A stretch of DNA of 64,000 nt from Blautia_A ammoniilytica (GTDB lineage Bacteria > Bacillota > Clostridia > Lachnospirales > Lachnospiraceae). Under the pieces are notes generated by a model. It ran no database searches and was not told the DNA's origin. It saw nothing but the letters and a program-made list of their open reading frames with translations. The number at the start of each line of letters is the position of its first letter. The stretch's first letter is position 1. Positions 30,553-39,685 of this stretch are shown here, piece by piece. The stretch is from assembly GCF_025566965.1 (NCBI RefSeq), contig NZ_JAOQJL010000004.1, positions 1 through 64,000 on the forward strand, written 5' to 3'. Made by a program: the position numbers and the translations under genes.

Positions 30553-33500
30553 ATGAATCGTAATAGAAGAATTGCAACAGTAACCGTAGCAGCAGGAATG
30601 GCAGCTGTACTTACTGCAGGAACTGTAATGGCTGCACAGGAAACAGGTGATCAGATTAGCAAAGAAGAAACAGTATATGTAAATGCAGGTGCAGATGGAG
30701 CAGTTACGGATGTAACCGTATCTGACTGGCTGAAGAATTCAGGAACGACAAAGGGCGAACTTACAGATACTTCTGATCTGTCAGATATTAAAAATGTAAA
30801 GGGTGATGAGACTTTCCAGCAGGATGGAGAGAATGTGACCTGGAATACAGATGGCGATGATATTTATTATCAGGGTAAATCAGATAAAGATCTGCCGGTT
30901 TCCGTGTCTATTAAATACTATTTGGATGGCACAGAAATTAAGCCTGAAGAACTGGCTGGCAAGACAGGACATCTTCGTATGGAAGTAACTTATACTAATA
31001 ATGCAAAACAGACAAAAAAGATTGATGATAAAGATGTTGATATTTATTCACCTTTTGTTATGATGACCGGCATGATCCTTCCTGGTGATAATTATACTAA
31101 TATAACTGTAGATAATGGAAAGGTTATCTCTGATGGAGATAAAGAAATGGTTGTAGGTGTGGCAATTCCTGGATTAAAGGAAAGCCTGGATCTGTCCAGT
31201 GATCTGTCTGACAAGATTAATATTCCGGAAAGCTTTACAATGGAAGCAGACGTAACAAATTGTCCGGTAAAATCTACTTATACCGTTGCGCTTACTGATC
31301 TTCTTAAGGATTTTGATTTCAGTGACAATGAAGATCTGGATGAATTAAAGGATAACCTGAACGATCTTGATGAAGCAGCATTGAAGCTGGTAGATGGAAC
31401 AAGTGATCTGTTCGATGGAGTTGATACACTGGATGAGAAATACAAAGAGTTTGCAGATGGTATTTCTACTTTGCAGGATGGAGTAGGAGAACTGTCAGAG
31501 GGGGCTGGTACACTTTCTGATGGCATTAGTTCTTATACATCTGGTGCAGATACACTGGCAAGCGGTGTACAGCAGTATACCAAGGGAACGAACACTTTGG
31601 CAAGCGGTGTACAGAAGTATACAAAAGGTGTGGATACTGTAAATGACAATATGGGAGATTATGCAAAAGGCATAAAAACACTTACAAAAGGGGTAAATGC
31701 TTATGTGAAGGGTGGTAATCAGCTGGCTTCAGGTGTAACTGCTTATGTTAATGGAGCACAGACACTTACAAAAGGGGTTTCACAATATACAGAAGGCGTG
31801 GATACCCTTGCAAATGGAACAAAGGCTTATGTAGGCGGTATCAAACAGCTGGTACAGGGAATCGGACAGCTGGTACCTGGAATTAATACAGCAGTACAGG
31901 GCATTACGAATGCAGCACAGCTGTTAAACAGTGTTGCAGAGGATGTGGCAAAGCTTGAAAATCCACAGGCAATGATCCAGGGATTGGAAACTTATGTATC
32001 TGGTGCAGCTGGGGTTGCAGCAGGAACTACAAACTACATGAATAATGCAGGTGCTGTTGCAGATAATCTGGCGAATCTGCAGCAACAGAGTGCAGGACTT
32101 GGCACCACTGCAGATACTGCAAAAAAAGCAATTGGAACTGTACAAAGCACATTGACAGACGTAATGACAGAAAGCGGTAAAGCTGCCAAGGTAATGGCTG
32201 ATGCAGCAAGCCAGCTTTCCGCATCTGGTGCAGCAGGCCAGTCTGCCGCTACTGTAGATACACAATCAGTAACGGCCAGCACAGCAGCTGTCAGCCAGGA
32301 TCTGGGAAATGCACAGACGCAGATTGCTAGTCTGCAAAGTGCTCTTGCTGGAGCTGAGATGGACGAGGCGACTAAGGCCAATCTGAATGCTATCTTAAGT
32401 GGAATTAGTGGCAGTGTTGGAAGTGCCCAGACCAATCTTGGCGCTGTAGATCAAAATGCCCAGGCAGTAGCTGCAAGTGCAAATGAAGCTGTTAATTCTG
32501 CCAATGCCCAGACCACATCTGCCAATGCGGCTGCATCTACAGTAGCAGAACTGGCAGGTCAGCTGAGTACAGAAGCAGGTAATCTGAACAAGAAGATATC
32601 TGATGCCAAGACAACTATTTCAGGACTTGGTCTTGAGAACATGACATCACAGCTGGATAAGCTGAAAACTCTGGAGACAGGTATTGATACACTTGCAACA
32701 GAGGCACAGGGCCTGAAGAATAGTACAGATGCTGCTAAATTAAGTGCCGGAGCAGCAGGCATTACGGCACAGGCATCGGCTGTAGAGTCAGGCGTCAGTG
32801 CACTGGGTGGTCTTCTTACCAAAGCAGGAGATCTTTCTTCTGTATCGGCAGATGTAGCAAAATTAAATGCTGGTGTGAAAGACCTTACAGAAGGCAATAC
32901 GAACCTGCAAACAGGCTATGATACTCTTGTAAAGGCTGACACAGAAAAGCTTCTTGCAGGAGCAGACACATTGCTGCAGAAAAGCCAGGAAGTAAATGCA
33001 GGTATCACACAGCTTCAGGGGAAAGATGATGCAAATGCAACACAGCTTCTTAAGGGAGCAAAAGCATTACAGGATGCAAAGAAGACCCTGACTGACGGAA
33101 CAAAACAGATTAATAAGGCAACCGGAAAGCTTCAAAGTGGTGTAAGCCTTCTTGCATCTAATAGTGGAGCACTGTACAGCGGAGCAGGACAGCTTCTTGC
33201 TAACAGTGGTACTTTAAGCAGTGGAGCAGGACAGCTTAGTGCAAACAGCAGCAAGCTGAACAGTGGAGCCCAGGAGCTTACAAGCGGTATCGGTACCTTA
33301 TCTGAGGGCGCTGCTGATCTGAAGGATGGAAGTGATCAGGTTCAGGATGGTATTGGTGAACTGAAGGACGGTGCAGAAGAACTGAAAGATGGACAGAAGG
33401 AATTTTATGATGAGGGTATCACTAAGCTGAAAGATATGGTGGATAAAGATCTGCAGGATATCCTGGATCGTCTGGAAGCAATCCAGTCGGATGAGGTTTC

Positions 33501-33594
33501 TTATGATTCCTATTCAGGAAAGGATTCTTCCATGAACGGAAATGTTAAATTCATTATCGAAACCGCATCCATTGATGCACCAGATGTTAAATAA
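30553..33594 (+). CDS. large secreted repeat protein (YhgE/Pip-like extracellular type)
   Basis: 1013 residues, with AGAAAGGAAGTTGTAGAATC upstream. The signal peptide is RNRR, a hydrophobic stretch and VMA-AQ (cleavage near residue 28). About 30-260 form a beta-rich domain. From about 270 to 460, and again from about 850 to 960, there are many 11- to 14-residue repeats of the kind G-x-x-T-L-A-S-G-V-Q-x-Y, as in the extracellular coiled-coil part of YhgE/Pip proteins. No C-terminal membrane anchor is seen, unlike full-length YhgE. It is probably controlled by the divergent TetR. Confidence 0.7.
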   Translation: MNRNRRIATVTVAAGMAAVLTAGTVMAAQETGDQISKEETVYVNAGADGAVTDVTVSDWLKNSGTTKGELTDTSDLSDIKNVKGDETFQQDGENVTWNTDGDDIYYQGKSDKDLPVSVSIKYYLDGTEIKPEELAGKTGHLRMEVTYTNNAKQTKKIDDKDVDIYSPFVMMTGMILPGDNYTNITVDNGKVISDGDKEMVVGVAIPGLKESLDLSSDLSDKINIPESFTMEADVTNCPVKSTYTVALTDLLKDFDFSDNEDLDELKDNLNDLDEAALKLVDGTSDLFDGVDTLDEKYKEFADGISTLQDGVGELSEGAGTLSDGISSYTSGADTLASGVQQYTKGTNTLASGVQKYTKGVDTVNDNMGDYAKGIKTLTKGVNAYVKGGNQLASGVTAYVNGAQTLTKGVSQYTEGVDTLANGTKAYVGGIKQLVQGIGQLVPGINTAVQGITNAAQLLNSVAEDVAKLENPQAMIQGLETYVSGAAGVAAGTTNYMNNAGAVADNLANLQQQSAGLGTTADTAKKAIGTVQSTLTDVMTESGKAAKVMADAASQLSASGAAGQSAATVDTQSVTASTAAVSQDLGNAQTQIASLQSALAGAEMDEATKANLNAILSGISGSVGSAQTNLGAVDQNAQAVAASANEAVNSANAQTTSANAAASTVAELAGQLSTEAGNLNKKISDAKTTISGLGLENMTSQLDKLKTLETGIDTLATEAQGLKNSTDAAKLSAGAAGITAQASAVESGVSALGGLLTKAGDLSSVSADVAKLNAGVKDLTEGNTNLQTGYDTLVKADTEKLLAGADTLLQKSQEVNAGITQLQGKDDANATQLLKGAKALQDAKKTLTDGTKQINKATGKLQSGVSLLASNSGALYSGAGQLLANSGTLSSGAGQLSANSSKLNSGAQELTSGIGTLSEGAADLKDGSDQVQDGIGELKDGAEELKDGQKEFYDEGITKLKDMVDKDLQDILDRLEAIQSDEVSYDSYSGKDSSMNGNVKFIIETASIDAPDVK

Positions 33595-33611
33595 TCTAGT
33601 TGTTAATTGCA

Positions 33612-33640
33612 TTGCCTAAAAAAAAAGATTCTGCTATAAT
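33612..33640 (+). promoter_or_regulatory. sigma-A promoter for ftsW-like gene
   Basis: TTGCCT (33612-33617), 17-bp spacer containing an A-run, TATAAT (33635-33640). It lies 77 bp upstream of the ATG at 33717. Confidence 0.6.
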
Positions 33641-33659
33641 AAAGGAAATTTAAAGAAGA

Positions 33660-33689
33660 GGCTGCCGCAGGATGCGTTCTGCGACAGCC
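33660..33689 (+). other. leader hairpin before ftsW-like gene
   Basis: GGCTGCCGCA (33660-33669) pairs with TGCGACAGCC (33680-33689) with one mismatch; CCCGTTTTG follows. It is located between the promoter and the start codon, so it could be an attenuator, or the terminator of the preceding gene read through. Confidence 0.4.
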
Positions 33690-33716
33690 CCCGTTTTGTA
33701 TGTAAAGGGTGATCTT

Positions 33717-34919
33717 ATGGAACAATCAAAAGCAGGTACAAAGGCAGGCAGGCGCAGCAGGTCTTCTGTGCGGCGAAAAAAAAGAGCGGATTATTATGAT
33801 TACAGTCTGGTTGCAGTGATCATTCTTCTGATCTGTTTTGGACTGATCATGCTGTATAGCACCAGTTCTTATATAGCACAAATGAATTATAATGATGACA
33901 TGTTTTATTTTAAGAAGCAGGCATTGATCAGTGTGGGCTGTATTGTGATGGCTATCGGGATTTCTATGCTGGATTATCATCTGCTTATCAAATTGACCAT
34001 GCCTCTTTATGGAGCTGCCATCGTTTTGATGGGGCTTGTTAAGACGTCTCTTGGGCATGAATCACATGGTGCTAAAAGATGGATCCAGATTGGCTCTCTT
34101 CCGCAGTTCCAGCCGGCAGAAGTAGCCAAGATCGCAGTGATCGTGTGCCTGTCCTATATGATCGTACAGATGGGCAAAACTGTTAAAACTTTAAAGGCCT
34201 GTATGGTTCTGGCAGGACTTGGAGGTCTGCAGGGCCTGGCTGCCTATGTACTCACCAGTAACTTAAGTACAGCCATTATTATTTTTTGTATTACAGCAGG
34301 TCTGATTTTTGTTGCACATCCCAAGACACGGCCGTTTATGATCGGCCTTGCCCTTATTGCTGCACTTGCAGTGATTGGTGTAATGATCCTTTCAAAAACA
34401 TTGGAGACCAGTTCAAGCTTCCGTATCCGACGTATTCTTGTATGGCTGCATCCTGAGGATTATGCCAGCGGTGATGGGTATCAAACACTTCAGGCACTTT
34501 ATGCCATTGGATCTGGTGGGATTTTCGGACGTGGCCTTGGTAACAGTATTCAGAAGCTGGGGAGTGTACCTGAGGCTCAGAATGATATGATTTTTTCCAT
34601 TATCTGTGAGGAACTGGGGCTTTTTGGGGCTTTACTGGTATTGGTCCTGTTCGGATATCTTCTGTATCGTCTGTTTTTCATTGCACAGAATGCACCGGAT
34701 CTTTTCGGAAGTCTTCTTGTAACAGGCATTTTTATACATATTGCATTGCAGGTTATCTTTAATATTGCAGTTGTGCTGAATCTGATGCCGAATACAGGAG
34801 TTACGCTGCCTTTTATCAGCTATGGGGGAACTTCCATTATGTTCCTTATGATAGAGATGGGACTGGCCCTTGGCGTGGCCAGAAAGATCAGGTTTCTGGA
34901 ACCGGAATTTATCATGTAA
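33717..34919 (+). CDS. FtsW/RodA/SpoVE family lipid II polymerase
   Basis: 400 residues from ATG 33717 (AAAGGGTGATCTT upstream). A basic cytoplasmic N-terminus (RRSRSSVRRKKR) precedes about ten membrane helices. SEDS motifs are seen: GAKRWIQIGSLPQFQPAEVAKIA, FGRGLGNSIQKLGSVPEAQNDMIFSIICEELGLFG, and NTGVTLPFISYGGTS. It polymerises peptidoglycan glycan strands with a class B PBP partner. FtsW versus SpoVE cannot be told apart from sequence alone, and no PBP gene is adjacent. Confidence 0.85.
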   Translation: MEQSKAGTKAGRRSRSSVRRKKRADYYDYSLVAVIILLICFGLIMLYSTSSYIAQMNYNDDMFYFKKQALISVGCIVMAIGISMLDYHLLIKLTMPLYGAAIVLMGLVKTSLGHESHGAKRWIQIGSLPQFQPAEVAKIAVIVCLSYMIVQMGKTVKTLKACMVLAGLGGLQGLAAYVLTSNLSTAIIIFCITAGLIFVAHPKTRPFMIGLALIAALAVIGVMILSKTLETSSSFRIRRILVWLHPEDYASGDGYQTLQALYAIGSGGIFGRGLGNSIQKLGSVPEAQNDMIFSIICEELGLFGALLVLVLFGYLLYRLFFIAQNAPDLFGSLLVTGIFIHIALQVIFNIAVVLNLMPNTGVTLPFISYGGTSIMFLMIEMGLALGVARKIRFLEPEFIM

Positions 34920-34925
34920 AAAGTC

Positions 34926-34954
34926 TTGACATATACTATCACAGATTATATACT
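34926..34954 (+). promoter_or_regulatory. sigma-A promoter for acpP
   Basis: TTGACA (34926-34931), 17 bp, TATACT (34949-34954), seven bases after the previous stop and 38 bp before the acpP start. Confidence 0.75.
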
Positions 34955-34992
34955 CCATGCTAAAGGCAATATCTTTTAAAGGAGACAAAGAA

Positions 34993-35226
34993 ATGTTAGA
35001 AAGAATGAGAGAAATGATCGCTGAGCAGCTGAACTGCGAGGCAGAGACAATTACTGCTGATACCTCTTTTAAGGATGATCTGGGAGCAGATTCACTGGAT
35101 CTGTTTGAACTGGTGATGGCACTGGAAGATGAATACAATCTTGAGATTCCTGCAGAAGAGCTGAATGATCTGAATACTGTAGGCGATGTGATAGAATATC
35201 TTAAAGACAGAGGCGTGGATGCGTAA
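34993..35226 (+). CDS. acpP: acyl carrier protein
   Basis: 77 residues from ATG 34993 (AAAGGAGACAAAGAA upstream). Acidic four-helix protein with the phosphopantetheine site GADSLDLFELVM; the modified serine is residue 34. It carries acyl chains in fatty acid synthesis. It stands alone between its own promoter and terminator, not in a fab cluster, so it might be a secondary ACP. Confidence 0.9.
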   Translation: MLERMREMIAEQLNCEAETITADTSFKDDLGADSLDLFELVMALEDEYNLEIPAEELNDLNTVGDVIEYLKDRGVDA

Positions 35227-35235
35227 TTTATTTAA

Positions 35236-35270
35236 TCTCCCCGAGGCGTAAGGCTTCAGGGAGAATTTTT
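35236..35270 (+). terminator. terminator after acpP
   Basis: TCTCCCCGAGGC pairs with GCTTCAGGGAGA (one mismatch, one G-T) around GTAAG, 35236-35264, followed by ATTTTTG. Confidence 0.8.
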
Positions 35271-35377
35271 GTGTAACAGGCAATTACTCTATAATGCTCC
35301 TATTACACAGTAATGATCATATTACACAAAGCATAAAAAAAGCCTGGTGACAGGAAACTTTTTTGCAGGTTCGCTAA

Positions 35378-35406
35378 TTGAAAAATGATACTTCTCTGGT
35401 TATAAT
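35378..35406 (+). promoter_or_regulatory. sigma-A promoter for the sirtuin-like gene
   Basis: TTGAAA (35378-35383), 17-bp spacer, TATAAT (35401-35406), 50 bp before the ATG at 35456. Confidence 0.7.
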
Positions 35407-35455
35407 AAGGACGCAGCAATGAGAAGACAGATCCTGGAAGCAGGGAGGTAATTTT

Positions 35456-36199
35456 ATGAATGGTTCATACGAAGAAAAGATTGGTTTCCTGAGAAATGTA
35501 GTTGACAGGAGCAAATACATGGTATGCCTATTTGGTGTTGGTATCGGCTCTGGCTGTGGCTGCACAAATTACCGTAATGAGGAGGATGCTTATGATATTG
35601 AGGCAAAATACGGGTATTCTCCTGATGAGATGTTCAATGTGACTTTTTTCAATACAAGGGTAGAACAGTTTTACCAGTTCTATAAGAAGGATATGATCAG
35701 TAATCTGGGTACTATGGATGAAGGACTGTACTGTCTGAAAAGACTGGAGGATGCAGGGAAGCTGAAGTGTATCATCACGAGAGATATTTTTTCGCTTGCC
35801 AGACGGGCAGGATGCCAGAATGTATATGAACTCCATGGTAGTGTATATAAGAATACATGTCCCCATTGCGGCAAGGAGTATCCGCTGGAGTATATCCGTG
35901 ATTCCAAAGGGGTTCCGGTATGCGAAGACTGCGGATCTGTGATACGCCCGGGAGTGTCTATGGTAGGAGAGATCGTTGATAATGGGCTGATCTCACTGGC
36001 AGCAGAGGAAGTGCGTAAGGCAGATACGCTGCTGGTATTGGGCTGTAATCTGAAAGCATCCCTTACAAATACGTTCCTTCGGTATTTCCAGGGAAATGAA
36101 CTTGTTCTGGTGAATGACCGTGAGCACTTTGCAGATAATCGGGCAGACCTTGTGATTCACGGAAATCCTATGGACATTCTGAAGCATTTGGGAGTATAA
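35456..36199 (+). CDS. Sir2-like protein with degenerate active site
   Basis: 247 residues, with GGGAGGTAATTTT upstream. Sir2 features are present: a zinc ribbon (Cys135, 138, 156, 159), ELHGS with His127, SVIRPGVSMVGE, and a C-terminal NAD-fold strand DTLLVLGCNLKAS and ELVLVND. But the GAGxS NAD loop reads GVGIGSGCGCTN and the catalytic TQN(I)D motif reads TRDIF (108-112), losing the Asn and Asp. It may bind NAD or ADP-ribose without normal deacetylase activity. It is monocistronic, with its own promoter. Confidence 0.75.
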   Translation: MNGSYEEKIGFLRNVVDRSKYMVCLFGVGIGSGCGCTNYRNEEDAYDIEAKYGYSPDEMFNVTFFNTRVEQFYQFYKKDMISNLGTMDEGLYCLKRLEDAGKLKCIITRDIFSLARRAGCQNVYELHGSVYKNTCPHCGKEYPLEYIRDSKGVPVCEDCGSVIRPGVSMVGEIVDNGLISLAAEEVRKADTLLVLGCNLKASLTNTFLRYFQGNELVLVNDREHFADNRADLVIHGNPMDILKHLGV

Positions 36200-36233
36200 T
36201 TTAAGATGCCGGAAGGGCATTTTCGGAATATTG

Positions 36234-36280
36234 TGTAACTGTTTGGCGTGCATAAATAGCCACAGTGTCAGGCGGTTACA
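36234..36280. repeat. GTAACTGT-type intergenic hairpin element, copy 1
   Basis: TGTAACTGTTTG (36234-36245) pairs with CAGGCGGTTACA (36269-36280) over 12 positions, counting G-T pairs. Similar arms occur at 41334-41378 and 53038-53072. It lies between the sirtuin-like gene and gltX. Confidence 0.45.
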
Positions 36281-36308
36281 ATATCATTAAGAAAACAGGA
36301 GAAAAAAC

Positions 36309-37775
36309 ATGAGTAAGATTCGTACCAGATTTGCACCAAGCCCTACAGGAAGGATGCATGTGGGTAATTTAAGAACCGCATTATATGCATACCTGATCGC
36401 AAAACATGAGGGTGGTGACTTTATTTTAAGAATAGAGGATACAGACCAGGAAAGATATGTGGAGGGAGCTGTAGATATTATTTACCGCACCTTGAAAAAG
36501 ACAGGGCTTCTTCATGATGAAGGACCTGATAAGGATGGGGGTGTAGGCCCTTATGTACAAAGTGAGCGACAGGCATCAGGACTGTATTTAAAATATGCAC
36601 AGCAGCTGGTAGAACAGGGCGATGCATATTATTGTTTCTGCAAAAAAGAAGAACTGGAAAACATGAAACGTGTAGTAGCCGGTAAGGAGATTTCCATTTA
36701 TGACAAACGTTGTCTCCGGCTTTCAAAAGAAGAGGTGGAGCGCCGTCTGGCAGCAGGAGAGCCTCATGTGATCCGTTTCAATATGCCTACAGAAGGCACC
36801 ACCACGTTTCACGATGTAATCTATGGAGATATTACTGTAAATAATGAAGAACTGGAGGATTTGATCCTGATCAAGTCTGACGGATATCCTACCTACAATT
36901 TTGCAAATGTAGTAGATGATCATCTAATGGGGATCACCCATGTGGTAAGAGGAAATGAATACCTTTCTTCAGCACCAAAGTACAACAGGATTTATGAAGC
37001 CTTTGGCTGGGAGATTCCGGTTTATGTACACTGTCCGCTGATCACAGACGAAACACATGCGAAGCTTTCCAAGCGTTCAGGGCATTCCTCTTATGAGGAT
37101 CTTCTGGATGCAGGCTTTGTATCAGAGGCAATTGTGAATTATGTGGCACTTCTTGGATGGAGTCCTCAGGATAACGAAGAGATCTTCTCCTTACAGGAGC
37201 TGATCGAGAAGTTTGATTATCATCATATTAACAAATCTCCGGCAGTATTTGATATGGGCAAGCTTCGCTGGATGAACGGAGAGTATATCAAGAAAATGGA
37301 TCCGGAAGTATTCTATGAGAAAGCACTTCCTTATATGAAACAGGTGCTGACCAAAGATTTTGATTTCCACAGGATCGCAGGAATGGTACAGACAAGGATC
37401 GAAGTATTCCCGGATATTCCGGAACTGATCGATTTCTTTGAGAACGTGCCGGAGTATGATGCTTCCATGTACCGTCACAAAAAAATGAAAACAACAGAAG
37501 AATCTTCACTTTTGGTATTACAGGAGGTTCTGCCAGTACTGGAGGCACAGGAGGAATATACCAACGATCCTCTGTATGAAGCTTTAAGTGCATTCGTAAA
37601 AGAAAAAGGCTATAAGAATGGTTATGTGATGTGGCCGCTGCGTACTGCTGTTTCTGGAAAGCAGATGACACCAGCCGGAGCTACCGAGATCATGGAGATC
37701 ATCGGCAAGGAAGAAACCTTGAAAAGAGTAAAGGCTGCCATTGAAAAGCTTAGCAGCGTTACAGCACAGGTATGA
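36309..37775 (+). CDS. gltX: glutamyl-tRNA synthetase
   Basis: 488 residues, class I enzyme. FAPSPTGRMHVGNLRTA holds the HIGH-type motif (His17-Asn20) and KLSKRSG (252-258) the KMSKS-type loop. The C-terminal helical anticodon-binding region ends with GYVMWPLRTAVSGKQMTPAGATEIMEIIG. It charges tRNA-Glu, and possibly tRNA-Gln if a GatCAB amidotransferase is present elsewhere. ACAGGAGAAAAAAC precedes the ATG. Confidence 0.95.
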   Translation: MSKIRTRFAPSPTGRMHVGNLRTALYAYLIAKHEGGDFILRIEDTDQERYVEGAVDIIYRTLKKTGLLHDEGPDKDGGVGPYVQSERQASGLYLKYAQQLVEQGDAYYCFCKKEELENMKRVVAGKEISIYDKRCLRLSKEEVERRLAAGEPHVIRFNMPTEGTTTFHDVIYGDITVNNEELEDLILIKSDGYPTYNFANVVDDHLMGITHVVRGNEYLSSAPKYNRIYEAFGWEIPVYVHCPLITDETHAKLSKRSGHSSYEDLLDAGFVSEAIVNYVALLGWSPQDNEEIFSLQELIEKFDYHHINKSPAVFDMGKLRWMNGEYIKKMDPEVFYEKALPYMKQVLTKDFDFHRIAGMVQTRIEVFPDIPELIDFFENVPEYDASMYRHKKMKTTEESSLLVLQEVLPVLEAQEEYTNDPLYEALSAFVKEKGYKNGYVMWPLRTAVSGKQMTPAGATEIMEIIGKEETLKRVKAAIEKLSSVTAQV

Positions 37776-37790
37776 TCTTCTGAAAAAAGA

Positions 37791-39638
37791 ATGAAAAGAA
37801 ATCTATCTCAACAACGGGCGATCGCCCACCTGTCAGGACCTATGATGGTTCTGGCAGGCCCCGGTTCGGGGAAAACCTCAGTGATTGTAGAACGAACAGC
37901 GTATATGGTCAGGGAGAAGGGGATATCTCCATCTTCCATACTTGTTGTGACCTTTTCCAGGGCTGCTGCAAAAGAAATGCAGGAACGCTTTCTGGAATTT
38001 ATGGGCATTACAAAAAGCCAGGTTACTTTTGGCACTTTTCACGGGGTGTTTTACGGCATTTTAAAGCAGGCATATGGGCTTGGTCCGGGAAATATACTTA
38101 CAGAAGAAGAAAAATACGGAATCTTAAAAGAACTGGTTCTGGAATACGGAGAAGATATGTCTGGAGAGGGGGACTTTCTGGAGGATATTGCAAAGGAGAT
38201 CAGTGTGATTAAGGGAAACCGGATTTCTCCGGAGCATTACTATTCTTCCAGCTGTCCAGATGAAGTATTCCGACAGATCTATCAGGGGTATAAGAAAAAA
38301 CTTCAGGCAAAACGAAAACTGGATTTTGATGATATGCTTCTGTACTGCTATGAATTGTTTATACAAAGGCAGGATATTCTTAAGGCATGGCAGAAGAAAT
38401 TTCGTTACATTATGGTTGATGAGTTTCAGGATATTAACCATCTTCAATACGATATTGTACGGATGCTGGCAAGGCCAGAAGACAATCTTTTTATTGTAGG
38501 AGATGATGACCAGTCAATTTATCACTTCCGTGGTGCTAGGCCTGAGATCATCCTAAATTTTAAGAAGGATTATCCAAAGGCTGACCAGGTGCTTCTTGAT
38601 GTAAATTACCGGTGCAGCGGCAATATTCTTTCTGCTGCAATGCAGTTGATCGGAAATAACCGGAAACGGTTTGCAAAAAAGCTGACAACACCAAATGAAT
38701 CCGGCAGACCGGTAGGAATCAGGGAATTTCAAAATCCAAGAGAAGCTTATCTTACTTTAGCTGCAGAACTGAAGAAACGGTTGGAAAAAGGAGAAAATCT
38801 GGAAGACACAGCAGTACTTTTCAGGACAAATCAGGAAGCAGAGATGCTTGTAGGGATTCTGATGGAATATCAGATCCCATTTACCATGAAAGAACAGCTT
38901 CCTAACCTGTTCAGACACTGGATCTGCCGTGATTTTCTTACTTATCAGGAAATGGCAAAAGGAGATCTTAGCCGTAAAAACTTTCTGCAGGTCATGAACA
39001 GGCCTAACCGGTATATTGCAAGGGATGCGCTGGAAGCCCCTGATATAGATTTTCAAAAGCTGAAGGCATATTATAAAGATAAAGACTGGATGTGTGACAG
39101 GATCACAACTCTGGAAACCCATCTTCGCATACTGAAAACCTTGCCTCCTTATGCAGCTGTGAATTTTATCAGAAAAGGGATGAAGTATGATGAATATCTG
39201 CAGGATTTTGCGGCATTTCGAAAGCTCCGGCCGGAAGAATTCATGGAAGCGGCAGACCGGATCCAGGAAACTGCCATGCAGATGAAAAACCTGGACGAGT
39301 GGAAAGAGTATATGGAAGCATACACGGAAAAGCTGAGGGAGCAGGCAAGAAAACAGGATCGGAAAAAAGAAGGTGTTACATTATCCACCCTTCACAGGGT
39401 AAAGGGACTTGAGTATGACCGTGTATTAATTATGAACGTGAATGAGGACAGTATGCCTTATAAAAAAGCAGTGTTGGAAGAAGCTGTAGAAGAGGAAAGG
39501 CGGCTTTTTTATGTAGGGCTTACCAGAGCGAGAAAGGAACTGACTTTGTGTTATGTACGAAGGCAGTTTGAAAAAGAAAGACAGCCATCCAGATTCCTGG
39601 CCGAGGCAGGATTTTTGGAGGAGAAAAGCAGGTACTAA
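37791..39638 (+). CDS. UvrD/PcrA-like ATP-dependent DNA helicase
   Basis: 615 residues, superfamily 1. Motifs in order: Q-motif LSQQRAIAH, Walker A GPGSGKT, Ia TFSRAAAKEM, Walker B VDEFQDIN, III GDDDQSIYHFRGA, IV LDVNYRC, V STLHRVKGLEYDRV, VI EEERRLFYVGLTRARKEL. It is shorter than PcrA (about 720-740 residues), with a compact 2B domain and no C-terminal RNA polymerase-binding extension. It unwinds DNA in repair. It follows gltX by 15 bp. Confidence 0.9.
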   Translation: MKRNLSQQRAIAHLSGPMMVLAGPGSGKTSVIVERTAYMVREKGISPSSILVVTFSRAAAKEMQERFLEFMGITKSQVTFGTFHGVFYGILKQAYGLGPGNILTEEEKYGILKELVLEYGEDMSGEGDFLEDIAKEISVIKGNRISPEHYYSSSCPDEVFRQIYQGYKKKLQAKRKLDFDDMLLYCYELFIQRQDILKAWQKKFRYIMVDEFQDINHLQYDIVRMLARPEDNLFIVGDDDQSIYHFRGARPEIILNFKKDYPKADQVLLDVNYRCSGNILSAAMQLIGNNRKRFAKKLTTPNESGRPVGIREFQNPREAYLTLAAELKKRLEKGENLEDTAVLFRTNQEAEMLVGILMEYQIPFTMKEQLPNLFRHWICRDFLTYQEMAKGDLSRKNFLQVMNRPNRYIARDALEAPDIDFQKLKAYYKDKDWMCDRITTLETHLRILKTLPPYAAVNFIRKGMKYDEYLQDFAAFRKLRPEEFMEAADRIQETAMQMKNLDEWKEYMEAYTEKLREQARKQDRKKEGVTLSTLHRVKGLEYDRVLIMNVNEDSMPYKKAVLEEAVEEERRLFYVGLTRARKELTLCYVRRQFEKERQPSRFLAEAGFLEEKSRY

Positions 39639-39685
39639 AAGCAAAAGACCTGCATATATTGTTATTGTTAAAGAGGTGATAGAAA

